Shown: positions 24,484-32,930 of the stretch, piece by piece | Numbering within the stretch: position 1 is the stretch's first letter | Layout: the number at the start of each line of letters is the position of its first letter | Assembly (NCBI GenBank): GCA_045106735.1 | Contig: JBGCEZ010000032.1 | Location: forward strand, 14,203-78,202 | Direction: 5' to 3' | DNA from: JBGCEZ01 sp045106735 | GTDB taxonomy: Bacteria; Planctomycetota; Phycisphaerae; Phycisphaerales; SM1A02 | DNA: 64,000 nt | The notes under the pieces: model-generated | Seen by the model: the letters and a program-made list of their open reading frames with translations, nothing else | Told to the model about the DNA's origin: nothing | Databases searched by the model: none | Position numbers and translations under genes: made by a program

Positions 24484-26897
24484 GCGCGGGGCGTTCCGGC
24501 GGGGCAGGGGCGGCGTCATCGTTGGCGTCAGCGTCACCGTCGGCGGCCGAAGCCGAACGGATCGCGGCGATGGACCGCGCGGCGGCGACCGTGGCCGGAT
24601 TGATCGCGGCGGTGGCCACGGTGCGGGCCACCGTCAGCTTCGTGCCGCAGCGGTTCTTTGACGTGGACCCGATGTTGAGCGCGGCGCCGGCGAGCGGATT
24701 GGGTCCCGCGGGCAGCCTGCTGCTGGACGTGCTGTTGCTCGCCCTGGCGTGCGTGGGTTTTGGCCTGCACTGGCGACGGGGCGGGGGAGTTCGGCCGGGG
24801 TGGCCACGTTGGTTTGGCTGGCTCGGATTGGCCTTGGGAGTTCCGGCCACCCTCATTGTGCTCGTGCACGGAGCGTTCGAAGCCGAACAGCATTGGGCCG
24901 GGGCGAGCTGGATCGCCGGCGGGGCCGCGGGGTTGGCGATGTGGGCGCTCGCTTCGGGGACGCGAGGCACGATGGCCCGCGGCGTGGCCACCGCGGCGCT
25001 CTTGGTCGCGTTGGTTCCGCTCTTGGTGCGGGGCGCGCAGCAGGTGCGGGTGGGGCCATGGATGGGGCCCGAGCACGCGGAAACGTTGCAGCAATGGGAG
25101 TCGCAGCGGGCATCCTTCCTGGCCGATCGCGGATGGGCCGAGGATTCTGCCTCGGCGCAGATCTTTGAACGCCGCCTCCGTCAGCCGCAGCCGACCGGCT
25201 GGTTCACCACCACGAACATCTTTGCCACCGTCGCCGGGGCCGGCGGGATCCTGGCGATTGGCCTGGCCGCCGGCATGTGGCGCGATCCGGACGGCCGGGC
25301 GGCGGCGGCCGGGATGGCCGTGCTCGGCGTGGTCCCCATTGGGCTCGTCGGCCTGAGTGGATCGAAGGGGGCGCTGGCGGCGATCGCCCTCGCCGCCGCG
25401 CCATTGTTCGCGTGGTGCGTCATCGCCCCGCTTCGGCGTTGGATCGCCGCCGCGGGACCGTGGGCCGGCGTGGGCGTGATCGTGCTGGCCCTGGCCGCGG
25501 TCGTGGTGCGCGGACAAGTCGACGAAGACTTCGCCGGCGACCGGAGCCTGCTGTTTCGCTGGCACTACATGCAGGGGGCGGCGGGGGTGATCGCCGATGC
25601 GCCGCTCGCGGGCGAGGGAGCGGCGGGATTTCAGGCGGCGTACGTCCGGCATCGGCCGGAGCGCAGTCCGGAGGAAGTCGCGAGTCCGCATTCGGTCTTC
25701 ATCGATTGGTTGGCCGCCGCGGGACTGCCGGCGATCGGTTGGGCCGCGCTCTTTGGCCTGGCCGCGTGGATGGCCGGTCACGGATGGCGAAGCGGCCAGC
25801 GAGCGCGGTCGCTGCACGCGGCCCACGGCCCGATGCACGGGTTGCCGCCGGCCGACGCTGGCCGCCCGGCCGGCTTGGTCGCCCTGGCGATCATCGGCGG
25901 CGGATTGGCGGCCCTGGCCGTGGCCGACGGCACGACGGTGCGTTTCGAGACGTTGATGGTTCGCGGCGGCGCGGTCGTCGCCGCCGGCATTCTGGCGATG
26001 GTGCTCGGGCCGGTACTCGCCCGTCGCGACGTCGGCGGTCCGGCCCTGGCCGCCGCGGCGATCATGGCCACCGTCCACGCCCAGATCGAAATGAGCTTCA
26101 CCCAGCCCGGCTCGGCCGCGTGGTTGCTGGTCTTGCTGGGGCTCGCGGCGGGAGCGGGGACCGGACAGCAGGCGGACGCGGGCGCGCACTCGGACGCGGG
26201 CGCGGGCGACGAACCTTCAAGTCGCGGCAACGCCGAACCCCGGCCCGCCATGGCCGGCGTTCGCGACCCGTCATGGGCCGCTGCATCGGCCATCGCCGGC
26301 GGGTTGACGTTGACCGTTCTTGGCGGCGGTCTGATTCCCGCCGCGCTGCGGGCGCCGCGGATCGCCTCGGCCGCCGCCGAAATCGCGGCCGCCAACGGGG
26401 CGCCCGCGGCCCGAGCATCGGCGGCCGCCAGCTTGTCCGCCGCCGGGAACATCGGTCCGGGCCACGACCGTCGCTCGCTCGTGGCGTCGGTCCGGCAGTG
26501 GTTGGCCGCCGCCAGTCTGGACGCCATTGGGCGCGACCGCCATCTGGCCGCGGCCGAGGCGGTGTTGCAGTCCATGCCTGGCGGTGGCCCGGCAGACCTC
26601 GCCGTTGACGTGGCGGAAGCCCGCTGGCGCGCGGCCGGTCCGCAAGAAGCCAGCGGCCGGTTGAATGATCTGCTTTCCGCGGCCGAGCGGGCTCGCGCGG
26701 AAGATCCCGCGGGACCACGGCCAGCCTTGCGGCATGCCCGCGTGCTTGCTGAGGCCGGGCGAAATGCCGACGCGGCGATTGCCGCAACCGAAGCGCTCCG
26801 CCTCGACGCGGCCAAGAGTCTGGACCCGGCCAAGCAATTTCCGCCGGCGGTTCGGGCCGAAGCCGAAGCGCTGGCCCGCGGTCTGTCGTCCGACTGA
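24480..26897 (+). CDS. O-antigen polymerase/ligase-like membrane protein with C-terminal TPR region
   Basis: An 805-residue protein with about 10-12 transmembrane helices. The large extracytoplasmic loop contains the Wzy_C-type region (RSLLFRWHYMQGAAGVIAD, GEGAAGFQAAYVRH, ASPHSVFIDWLAAAGL) characteristic of O-antigen ligase/polymerase families. The last 230 residues are Ala-rich helical repeats of TPR type. GTG 24480 overlaps the stop of the WecA-like gene, so initiation and polymerisation or ligation of one glycan are probably coupled. A second glycosyltransferase set is not in the immediate vicinity. An ORF caller could pick other frames here because of the very high GC. Confidence 0.82.
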   Translation: MSAGRSGGAGAASSLASASPSAAEAERIAAMDRAAATVAGLIAAVATVRATVSFVPQRFFDVDPMLSAAPASGLGPAGSLLLDVLLLALACVGFGLHWRRGGGVRPGWPRWFGWLGLALGVPATLIVLVHGAFEAEQHWAGASWIAGGAAGLAMWALASGTRGTMARGVATAALLVALVPLLVRGAQQVRVGPWMGPEHAETLQQWESQRASFLADRGWAEDSASAQIFERRLRQPQPTGWFTTTNIFATVAGAGGILAIGLAAGMWRDPDGRAAAAGMAVLGVVPIGLVGLSGSKGALAAIALAAAPLFAWCVIAPLRRWIAAAGPWAGVGVIVLALAAVVVRGQVDEDFAGDRSLLFRWHYMQGAAGVIADAPLAGEGAAGFQAAYVRHRPERSPEEVASPHSVFIDWLAAAGLPAIGWAALFGLAAWMAGHGWRSGQRARSLHAAHGPMHGLPPADAGRPAGLVALAIIGGGLAALAVADGTTVRFETLMVRGGAVVAAGILAMVLGPVLARRDVGGPALAAAAIMATVHAQIEMSFTQPGSAAWLLVLLGLAAGAGTGQQADAGAHSDAGAGDEPSSRGNAEPRPAMAGVRDPSWAAASAIAGGLTLTVLGGGLIPAALRAPRIASAAAEIAAANGAPAARASAAASLSAAGNIGPGHDRRSLVASVRQWLAAASLDAIGRDRHLAAAEAVLQSMPGGGPADLAVDVAEARWRAAGPQEASGRLNDLLSAAERARAEDPAGPRPALRHARVLAEAGRNADAAIAATEALRLDAAKSLDPAKQFPPAVRAEAEALARGLSSD

Positions 26898-26933
26898 AGA
26901 GCCACCGGTTGTGGTTCTGTTTGGTGGCTTCAG
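26894..26933 (+). terminator. Terminator-like hairpin after the O-antigen ligase-like gene
   Basis: CTGAAG..CCACC pairs with GGTGG..CTTCAG (11 bp, a 2-nt bulge, 16-nt loop) starting in the last codons. No T tract follows, so it may instead be a 3'-end stabiliser. Confidence 0.35.
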
Positions 26934-27168
26934 CGCGACAGTGGGCTGCGCAAACTGTTGGGATAGGCCAGCGGCGAGTGGCCACCATGTCGCGTGCGCC
27001 CGGCCAACTGGGATTCCTTCGAAACTTCGTGATCGCGACGGTGCCCGTTCCACGCGAACGAGATCGGACGCATCGCGCCCATGTGGTCGCGACGTTCGAT
27101 TACCGACCCCGATCGTTCGATTGGCCCGCGAGTCTGAGCGTTGACCGGGTTCCTTCAGGAATACGCAC

Positions 27169-28731
27169 ATGCAATCCCATGGACCTCTCCGACCCCGTGA
27201 TGCCGGCGATTCGCCACTTCGATTCGCCGTTTCGTCACTGTTCGCCTTCATCGCCACGGGGACGCTCGCGGCGCCCTCCCTCGCCCAAGCGAACTGCGAA
27301 TCGCTCCCAGCGAGCGGGCCGCAGGCTGAGTACTCCGTTGCCGACATCGTGAACCGGCCCGGATTCGGCGCTGCGATCGGCACCCGAGAGCTGAACGGGG
27401 CGCCGACCCGGCCCTTGCTGTGGCGAGCGCCGGCGGCCGATCCGGCTTCGATTGCCGACATCGGCGAGTTCGTCAACGGACGGCCCGGATTGCTCATGCC
27501 GATCGGGGACATGGTTGAGGGGCGCGGCGTGGCGATCGCTCCGGTCGCCGGCACTGGCGGCGTCTTCGGGGCCGACGCCATGGTCGCCGCGGCCGCCCGG
27601 CTGTCGGCCGACGATCGGCAACAGGCGATGATGTACGGCATCCAGGACATCGGCAGCTCGTTGACGATCATCATCTTCAACTTCAAAAGCGGTTCATCGG
27701 ATCTGGTCATCAATGACGTTGGGCACTCCGCGATGGCGCCCGACCATGCATTTGGCGTCGGCTTCGAGCAACTTCCGGGACAACCCCGGCGGCCGGTGGT
27801 CTACGTCGGCGACGGCACGGTTCCACAGTTCCCGATCGTGGCGAACTTTCTCGAAGCACCGTTCGCCGGTTTTTCCAATGCGATGCGTACGTTGGACGAC
27901 GTGCCGACCGGAAATCCCGATGTGCTTGTGGGTGGGGCGATCCGGTCACTCGGAATGCCGTTCCAGCCCGCCATCTGGTCGTTCCGGTCTGATCTCGGCG
28001 CGCAGAATCCGCCGCAGGCCCCGATCGTGTTGCCCACTGGTCCCAACGTCCTTCGCGCGGAAGTCGACACGTTCCTCGACCTGCCGCCGATCACCACCGG
28101 TGGCCGGTACATCGCCGCCGGCACCGGCGTTCTGACCGACGGACGACACGTCATCCTTACGTGGGAACGAAACGCCCAGCCCGGAAGTCCGTGGATCCAG
28201 TCGGCGATGACCGAGATTCAAACTCCGCTGCAGATTCCTGGGGAGATCACGGACATCAACATCGAAGGCCTCTTCAATGGCTCGAAGAACGGTGGGTTCG
28301 AGGTGGAGTCATACGGCGACATCTGCATCGACCAGGGGGGGATCGAGATCTACATCATGTGGTGTGTGGCGCCCGGTCCGCCGGTCGAAGCGTTCAACGT
28401 CGTCTCGTGTGATGCACTGTTCGGGCTGGACGTTCGGCGTGGGGGCGGCGTCACGCCCGAGGGTCTCGCGGTGTTCTCCATGCCGGTGTTCGGCGTGGGG
28501 CCTGAAGGGGAACCGGTGGATCGACCGCGCATCGTTGACTTGCGCGGTGCGGGTACGCCGCCATGTCCGGCCGATCTCGACGGTGACGGTCAGACCGGAT
28601 TCTCGGATGTCCTGGAAGTGTTGGCCGCGTTCGGCCCGTGCCCTGGCTGCCCGGCCGACCTTGACGGCGATGGCACGGTCGCGTTTGCCGACTTGCTCGT
28701 CATTCTTGCGGCGTTCGGTCCCTGTCCGTGA
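27169..28731 (+). CDS. Secreted protein with C-terminal GC-type dockerin domain
   Basis: A 520-residue exported protein of unknown function. The signal peptide ends at PSLAQA-NCE (about residue 43). The body (about 45-460) is a probable beta-rich repeat domain: several stretches keep a pattern of a tested property, 'GxxRxVxW' and 'GDGTVPQFP', but match no family I can name. The last 55 residues are two calcium-loop units, PADLDGDGQTGFSDVLEVLAAFGPC and a near-copy, each with the Cys-Pro spacing of the GC-type dockerin found in Phycisphaerae. The ATG at 27169 gives a long basic n-region, which is common in this group. It is flanked by hairpins on both sides and looks monocistronic. Confidence 0.78.
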   Translation: MQSHGPLRPRDAGDSPLRFAVSSLFAFIATGTLAAPSLAQANCESLPASGPQAEYSVADIVNRPGFGAAIGTRELNGAPTRPLLWRAPAADPASIADIGEFVNGRPGLLMPIGDMVEGRGVAIAPVAGTGGVFGADAMVAAAARLSADDRQQAMMYGIQDIGSSLTIIIFNFKSGSSDLVINDVGHSAMAPDHAFGVGFEQLPGQPRRPVVYVGDGTVPQFPIVANFLEAPFAGFSNAMRTLDDVPTGNPDVLVGGAIRSLGMPFQPAIWSFRSDLGAQNPPQAPIVLPTGPNVLRAEVDTFLDLPPITTGGRYIAAGTGVLTDGRHVILTWERNAQPGSPWIQSAMTEIQTPLQIPGEITDINIEGLFNGSKNGGFEVESYGDICIDQGGIEIYIMWCVAPGPPVEAFNVVSCDALFGLDVRRGGGVTPEGLAVFSMPVFGVGPEGEPVDRPRIVDLRGAGTPPCPADLDGDGQTGFSDVLEVLAAFGPCPGCPADLDGDGTVAFADLLVILAAFGPCP

Positions 28732-28761
28732 TGAGCTTCGCTGAAGCGATGCGTTGAGTGT

Positions 28762-28792
28762 GGCGGCCCGTTCCAGCCTGGGACGGGCCGCC
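28762..28792 (+). terminator. Strong hairpin downstream of the GC-dockerin gene
   Basis: A 13-bp GC-rich stem (28762-28774 with 28780-28792, one G-T pair) around a 5-nt loop, 30 bp after the stop codon. No T run follows; likely a terminator or mRNA 3'-end structure in this GC-rich genome. Confidence 0.5.
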
Positions 28793-28934
28793 GACGTGCG
28801 CCGATCAAAGCGATGGATGCGAGGGCGAGCTCCGGCACCCTCGTTGCGGTCATCGTGGAGCGCCTGAGATCCTGGCCGTTGTGCGGTGGGTTGATTGTCC
28901 GGACGAATGGGCCAATTGCATGGAGCGAGAAGTG

Positions 28935-29603
28935 ATGCGAGTTCACCTGACGCGTTTGCGCCACAACGAAACGGTGCACCATCGTGGCCGGTTCGGCGAT
29001 TACCATGGACCGGCAACGGCGGCCGTCCGGGGCATGGGGGGATCGCACGTGGACTATTCCTTCGAGGATCTCGGGGATCAGACGTACGACGAACTGCGTC
29101 GTGCGGTCGCGCGTCAGGTACGCGACGGGCACGATGGCCGATTCCTCGATGCAACGGACATCGTGCACGAAGTCTGGGTCCGAATGTCGGGCCAGAACGC
29201 GGGCTGGAGTGATCGGGTTCACTTCCAAGCCGTGGCCTCCATGTTCGCCCGACGCGTGATCGTCGACGCGGCTCGTTCACGTCAGGCGCGGAAGCGCGGG
29301 GGCGGACGCCAGCGCGTTGGTTTGGAGCTTGCTTCAACGGAAGCGCTCGGGACGAAAGGCGACGCCCTTGAGATCGACGACGCGTTGAGCCGACTCGCCG
29401 AACTCGATCCACGCCAGGCGATGATCGCCGAACACCGCATCTTTGGCGGGTCGACCACCGACTGCATCGCCCGAATGCTTGACCTGTCGGAGGCCACGGT
29501 ACGCCGAGATTGGGCGGTTGCACGGGCGTGGTTGCGAGCGACGTTGGCCGACGAGCGATCGGGGGAGGCTGAACTCGCGGCCGAGGCAGCGAACGATGAA
29601 TGA
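28935..29603 (+). CDS. ECF-type RNA polymerase sigma factor
   Basis: A 222-residue sigma-70 family protein of the ECF group common in planctomycetes (TIGR02999-like). Region 2 reads TYDELRRAVARQVR..FLDATDIVHEVWVRM; HFQAVASMFARRVIVDAARSRQARKRGGG follows; region 4 has LAELDPRQAMIAEHRIFGGSTTDCIARMLDLSEATVRRDWAVARAWLRA, a typical -35-binding helix-turn-helix. The start is uncertain: ATG 28935 has GGAG 9 nt upstream, whereas ATG 29034 begins nearer the conserved part. The stop overlaps the downstream kinase start by 8 nt, the classic ECF/protein-kinase pair in which the kinase regulates the sigma factor or is part of its signalling chain. Confidence 0.88.
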   Translation: MRVHLTRLRHNETVHHRGRFGDYHGPATAAVRGMGGSHVDYSFEDLGDQTYDELRRAVARQVRDGHDGRFLDATDIVHEVWVRMSGQNAGWSDRVHFQAVASMFARRVIVDAARSRQARKRGGGRQRVGLELASTEALGTKGDALEIDDALSRLAELDPRQAMIAEHRIFGGSTTDCIARMLDLSEATVRRDWAVARAWLRATLADERSGEAELAAEAANDE

Positions 29604-32600
29604 TCGAGTCAGACATCGTCAGGCGGGGGACATCTTCCTTGCGATCCGATCCGCGCCGGTGGCGGTTCAGGCGCTCGAACTGGACCGGCGATGTGGGGAT
29701 GACGCGGCCCTGCGCCTCGCCGTCGAACGGTTGCTGGCCGGCGATGACGCGTCAGATCAGCGGACGGATCGGACGGATCGGCCGGGTCCGCCGGGTCCGC
29801 CGAGTCAGCCGAGTCAGCCTCGCCCGTCGGATCAGGCGGACCGGACGAGCCGAGCGGAATCCTTGGATCCGCCAGGGCGTCCAGAGTCGGGCACGCTCCC
29901 GCCATCGGATGTCGTTGAATTGGTGAGCCATCCGCGGTCGGCGCCGGGCGCGGCCGAGCATGATGGCTCCGATGGGCAACGAAGACTGGGCGGGTACGAG
30001 TTGGTGGAACGCATCGCCGAAGGCGGGGCGGCCATCGTCTGGCGAGGCCGTCAGGTGCACCCGGTGCGCCGTGACGTCGCACTCAAGATTCTGCGTCATC
30101 CCCCGGGAACCCCAGCGGACCTCCGGCGCTTTGATCTTGAGGTCCGAGCGCTGTCCAGCCTCCAACACCCGCACATCGGCTCGCTCTTTGACATCGGCGT
30201 GACTGACTCGGGACGTCCGTACCTTGTGATGCCGTTGGTGAAGGGGATGCGACTGGATGACCCTCGGATCCGCCGGCAACTGGACTTTCGCGATCGCGTA
30301 CTCGTCATGCGGCAGGTGGCCGACGCCGTCCATCACGCGCATGTCCGCGGCGTCGTCCACCGTGACCTCAGCCCCGGCAACGTGCTGGTCGATCCGCGGC
30401 CGGGGGACCCGCACGCCACGGTGATCGACTTCGGCATTTCGCGCATTCTGGATGACCTGGACGAGGCCGGCGCGGCCCGGACGCGGCCGGGCGTACTCTT
30501 GGGGACGCCTCGCTACCTCAGCCCGGAGCAGGCGGCCGGGGGAGCCGCGGCGAGCGATGCGCGGGCCGACATCCACGCCATTGGCGTGCTCGCATACGAA
30601 CTGCTCACCGACGTCCACCCCTTCGCCGCGGCCGACGACGACGCATCAGCCGATGGACTTGAGGCGATGCGGTATCGGATCATTGATGAGCACCCGGCGC
30701 GGCCGAGCGGGGCGGCCATCCGCGAACACGGGTCCTTTGCCGCGACGGCGGCGCGCTCCTTGCGGGCTGAACTGGACTGGCTGCTCCTGGAGTGCTTGCG
30801 GAAGGATCCGGCCGATCGGCCGTCGAGTGCTCGGTTCGTGGCCGAGGAGTTCAGCCGATTCCTTGCCGGCGAACCGCTCCGCACGGAGCCGCCCACACGG
30901 TCATCGCGACTGGCAGTTCGTTGGCGACGACACCGGGGAGCGGTGCTCGCCGCCGCGGCCATCGGTGGGGCATTGATTGTGGGATTGGTCGGAACGAGCT
31001 ACGGATTGGTCGAAGCGCGGAAGGCGATCGCCAGAGTTGAAGCCTCTCGGGCGGCGTTGGTCGAGGCCGAGGCCGCCGCCGTTGCTCGGGCCGACGAAGC
31101 CGACCGCATCGCCCGCTTCCAGGAACGACTTCTCGGCGAAGTCGCGCCGGTCGAGGTTGCCGCCATGCTCCGGCGAGGAATGCAGGATGCGATCGGCCAA
31201 CCGCTGGACCCGAAGACGGAAGGGAACAACGCCGTCTCGCGGCGCATCGCCGAGGCTGATCTGACCGGCGTCGCTTCGCGGGTGATGGAGCGGGCGGTGC
31301 TCGTGGAGGCGGTGGATCGGGCGCGAACGGAGTTTGCTGACGTTCCACTGGTCCAGGCCCGCGTGCTGGAAGGAATCGGGACCGCATACCAGTCGATGGG
31401 CCTGTCGGAACCGACGATCGAGATCTTCGAGGATGTGGCCACGCTCCGGCGTTCGGCGGGTGGACCACCCGACGGCGTGCGCAGCGCCGAAGCCGGGCTC
31501 GCCGCGGCGTTCGATCACCTGGGCCGCCACGCCGAAGCCGGCGAGCTCTACGAGCGCATTGTCGCGGGACACCTGGCCGACCACGGCCCGGACGCCCGTC
31601 AAACGCTTGCCGCCCGTCACAACCTCGCCGTGCACTTCCTTCGCCGCGGCGATCGAGATCGGGCGCTGCCCGAGATCCGCTCGGCAGCCCTCGGGCGTGC
31701 GGCAACAATCGGGGACGATGCTCCCGAGACCGTCGACTCGCGCCTGGTCCTGGCGTCCGCGCTCGCGCAGCTCGGGGCAAGCCAGCCCGAGGCAAAGGTG
31801 CTGTACGACGACATCCTGGCCACCCAGCGCCGAACGCTCGCTCCCGACGATCCACGGCTCTTGCGGACGCTGAGCGTGACCGCATCGTTCGCCTTGGAAC
31901 ATGGCGATCCGAAAGTCGCGTTGGCACGGGCGACCGAGGCGTGGGAAGGGCGCCGGACGATCTTCGGGGCCGATCATCCCGCGACGGTGGTCGCCGCCGG
32001 CAACCGCGGTTTGGCCCTTTGGAAGCTGAAGCGTCTCGACGAAGCCCAGGTCGTGCTCGAGGAAGTGCTCCGCGTTCGGAGCGCGCTGCACGGAGCCGGG
32101 CACCGGGACGTCTTGCGATCCCGCCACAACCTGGCCTTGGTGCTTGGCGACCTCGGCGACCATGCGGGGGCACTCGCCGAACATCGCGCGATCCTGGCCA
32201 TCCTCGATCGCCGCGGGGAACGACAGCTCCGCCTCGGCTTGACGCAGCTCAACGCGATCGGGGTGTTGCTTCGCCGGCAGGGCCTCGCGGCCGAAGCCGT
32301 CCCGGTGTTGGAGGAAGTGGTCGGTGCCCGGGCCGCTCGCTTCGGTTCGCGTCATCGGAGCACCCAGATCGCGCGGTCGAACCTCATCCAGGCCCTGGAT
32401 GAGGCCGGACGTTTGGGCGAGGCCATCACGATTCAGGAAGCGTTCAACGCGGTGGTGACGGAGAACCGTGGGCCCGAAGATGCGGTGACCCTCAACTCCC
32501 GAATGCGGCGGGGGACGCTGCTCGTTCGCAACGGTCAGGCAAACGCCGGCCTCGCGGAACTTCGGGCCGTCCACGAACGATTTTGCGCCGTCGACGGGCA

Positions 32601-32811
32601 GGCATCCATCGGTGCTGTCACGTCGGCCGTTGCCTTGGCCGCTGGCCTGGGTGAAACCGGCGCGATCGAAGCGGCGTTGACCGTCGTCGACGATGCGATC
32701 GATGCGTGCCCGGCCCCCGCGGATCCGGCGTTCCCCCCGCGACTCGGGTCGGCCTATCAGAGGCTCGTGGATGAACAGCGGCGGCTGACGATCCTGCGAG
32801 ATGCACGCTGA
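29596..32811 (+). CDS. Ser/Thr protein kinase with transmembrane segment and TPR repeats
   Basis: A 1071-residue membrane kinase. The N-terminal 50 residues resemble the planctomycete kinase lead-in. A linker contains a 9-bp DNA repeat (DRTDRPGPPGPPSQPSQ). The Hanks kinase domain (about 134-400) shows the ATP lysine VALKIL (Lys164), catalytic loop HRDLSPGN (255-262), DFG (278-280) and SPEQ. The usual Lys of HRDLKPxN is Ser here. One transmembrane helix (about 448-472) leads to a long C-terminal part of TPR-like repeats (RHNLAVHFLRRGD, AAGNRGLALWKLKRLDEA, RHNLALVLGDLGD). ATG 29596 overlaps the sigma factor gene. The kinase probably phosphorylates or controls the sigma factor and receives a signal through the TPRs. 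Confidence 0.9.
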   Translation: MNDRVRHRQAGDIFLAIRSAPVAVQALELDRRCGDDAALRLAVERLLAGDDASDQRTDRTDRPGPPGPPSQPSQPRPSDQADRTSRAESLDPPGRPESGTLPPSDVVELVSHPRSAPGAAEHDGSDGQRRLGGYELVERIAEGGAAIVWRGRQVHPVRRDVALKILRHPPGTPADLRRFDLEVRALSSLQHPHIGSLFDIGVTDSGRPYLVMPLVKGMRLDDPRIRRQLDFRDRVLVMRQVADAVHHAHVRGVVHRDLSPGNVLVDPRPGDPHATVIDFGISRILDDLDEAGAARTRPGVLLGTPRYLSPEQAAGGAAASDARADIHAIGVLAYELLTDVHPFAAADDDASADGLEAMRYRIIDEHPARPSGAAIREHGSFAATAARSLRAELDWLLLECLRKDPADRPSSARFVAEEFSRFLAGEPLRTEPPTRSSRLAVRWRRHRGAVLAAAAIGGALIVGLVGTSYGLVEARKAIARVEASRAALVEAEAAAVARADEADRIARFQERLLGEVAPVEVAAMLRRGMQDAIGQPLDPKTEGNNAVSRRIAEADLTGVASRVMERAVLVEAVDRARTEFADVPLVQARVLEGIGTAYQSMGLSEPTIEIFEDVATLRRSAGGPPDGVRSAEAGLAAAFDHLGRHAEAGELYERIVAGHLADHGPDARQTLAARHNLAVHFLRRGDRDRALPEIRSAALGRAATIGDDAPETVDSRLVLASALAQLGASQPEAKVLYDDILATQRRTLAPDDPRLLRTLSVTASFALEHGDPKVALARATEAWEGRRTIFGADHPATVVAAGNRGLALWKLKRLDEAQVVLEEVLRVRSALHGAGHRDVLRSRHNLALVLGDLGDHAGALAEHRAILAILDRRGERQLRLGLTQLNAIGVLLRRQGLAAEAVPVLEEVVGARAARFGSRHRSTQIARSNLIQALDEAGRLGEAITIQEAFNAVVTENRGPEDAVTLNSRMRRGTLLVRNGQANAGLAELRAVHERFCAVDGQASIGAVTSAVALAAGLGETGAIEAALTVVDDAIDACPAPADPAFPPRLGSAYQRLVDEQRRLTILRDAR
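29755..29817 (+). repeat. 9-bp in-frame tandem repeat in the kinase gene
   Basis: Seven 9-bp units (acggatcgg, ccgggtccg, ccgagtcag forms) encode a linker of three-residue steps (TDR, PGP, PSQ) between the N-terminal lead-in and the kinase domain. Confidence 0.85.
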
Positions 32812-32930
32812 CCAGTCCTGTGAGGCCGGTCAGGCCGAGGGTTGCCCGCCGCACGTGAGCGTTGGAATCAATTGCGTCTCCGAGACGCGTGATCCGAATC
32901 GCGTCATCCAACCACGTCGCCCCAACCGCT

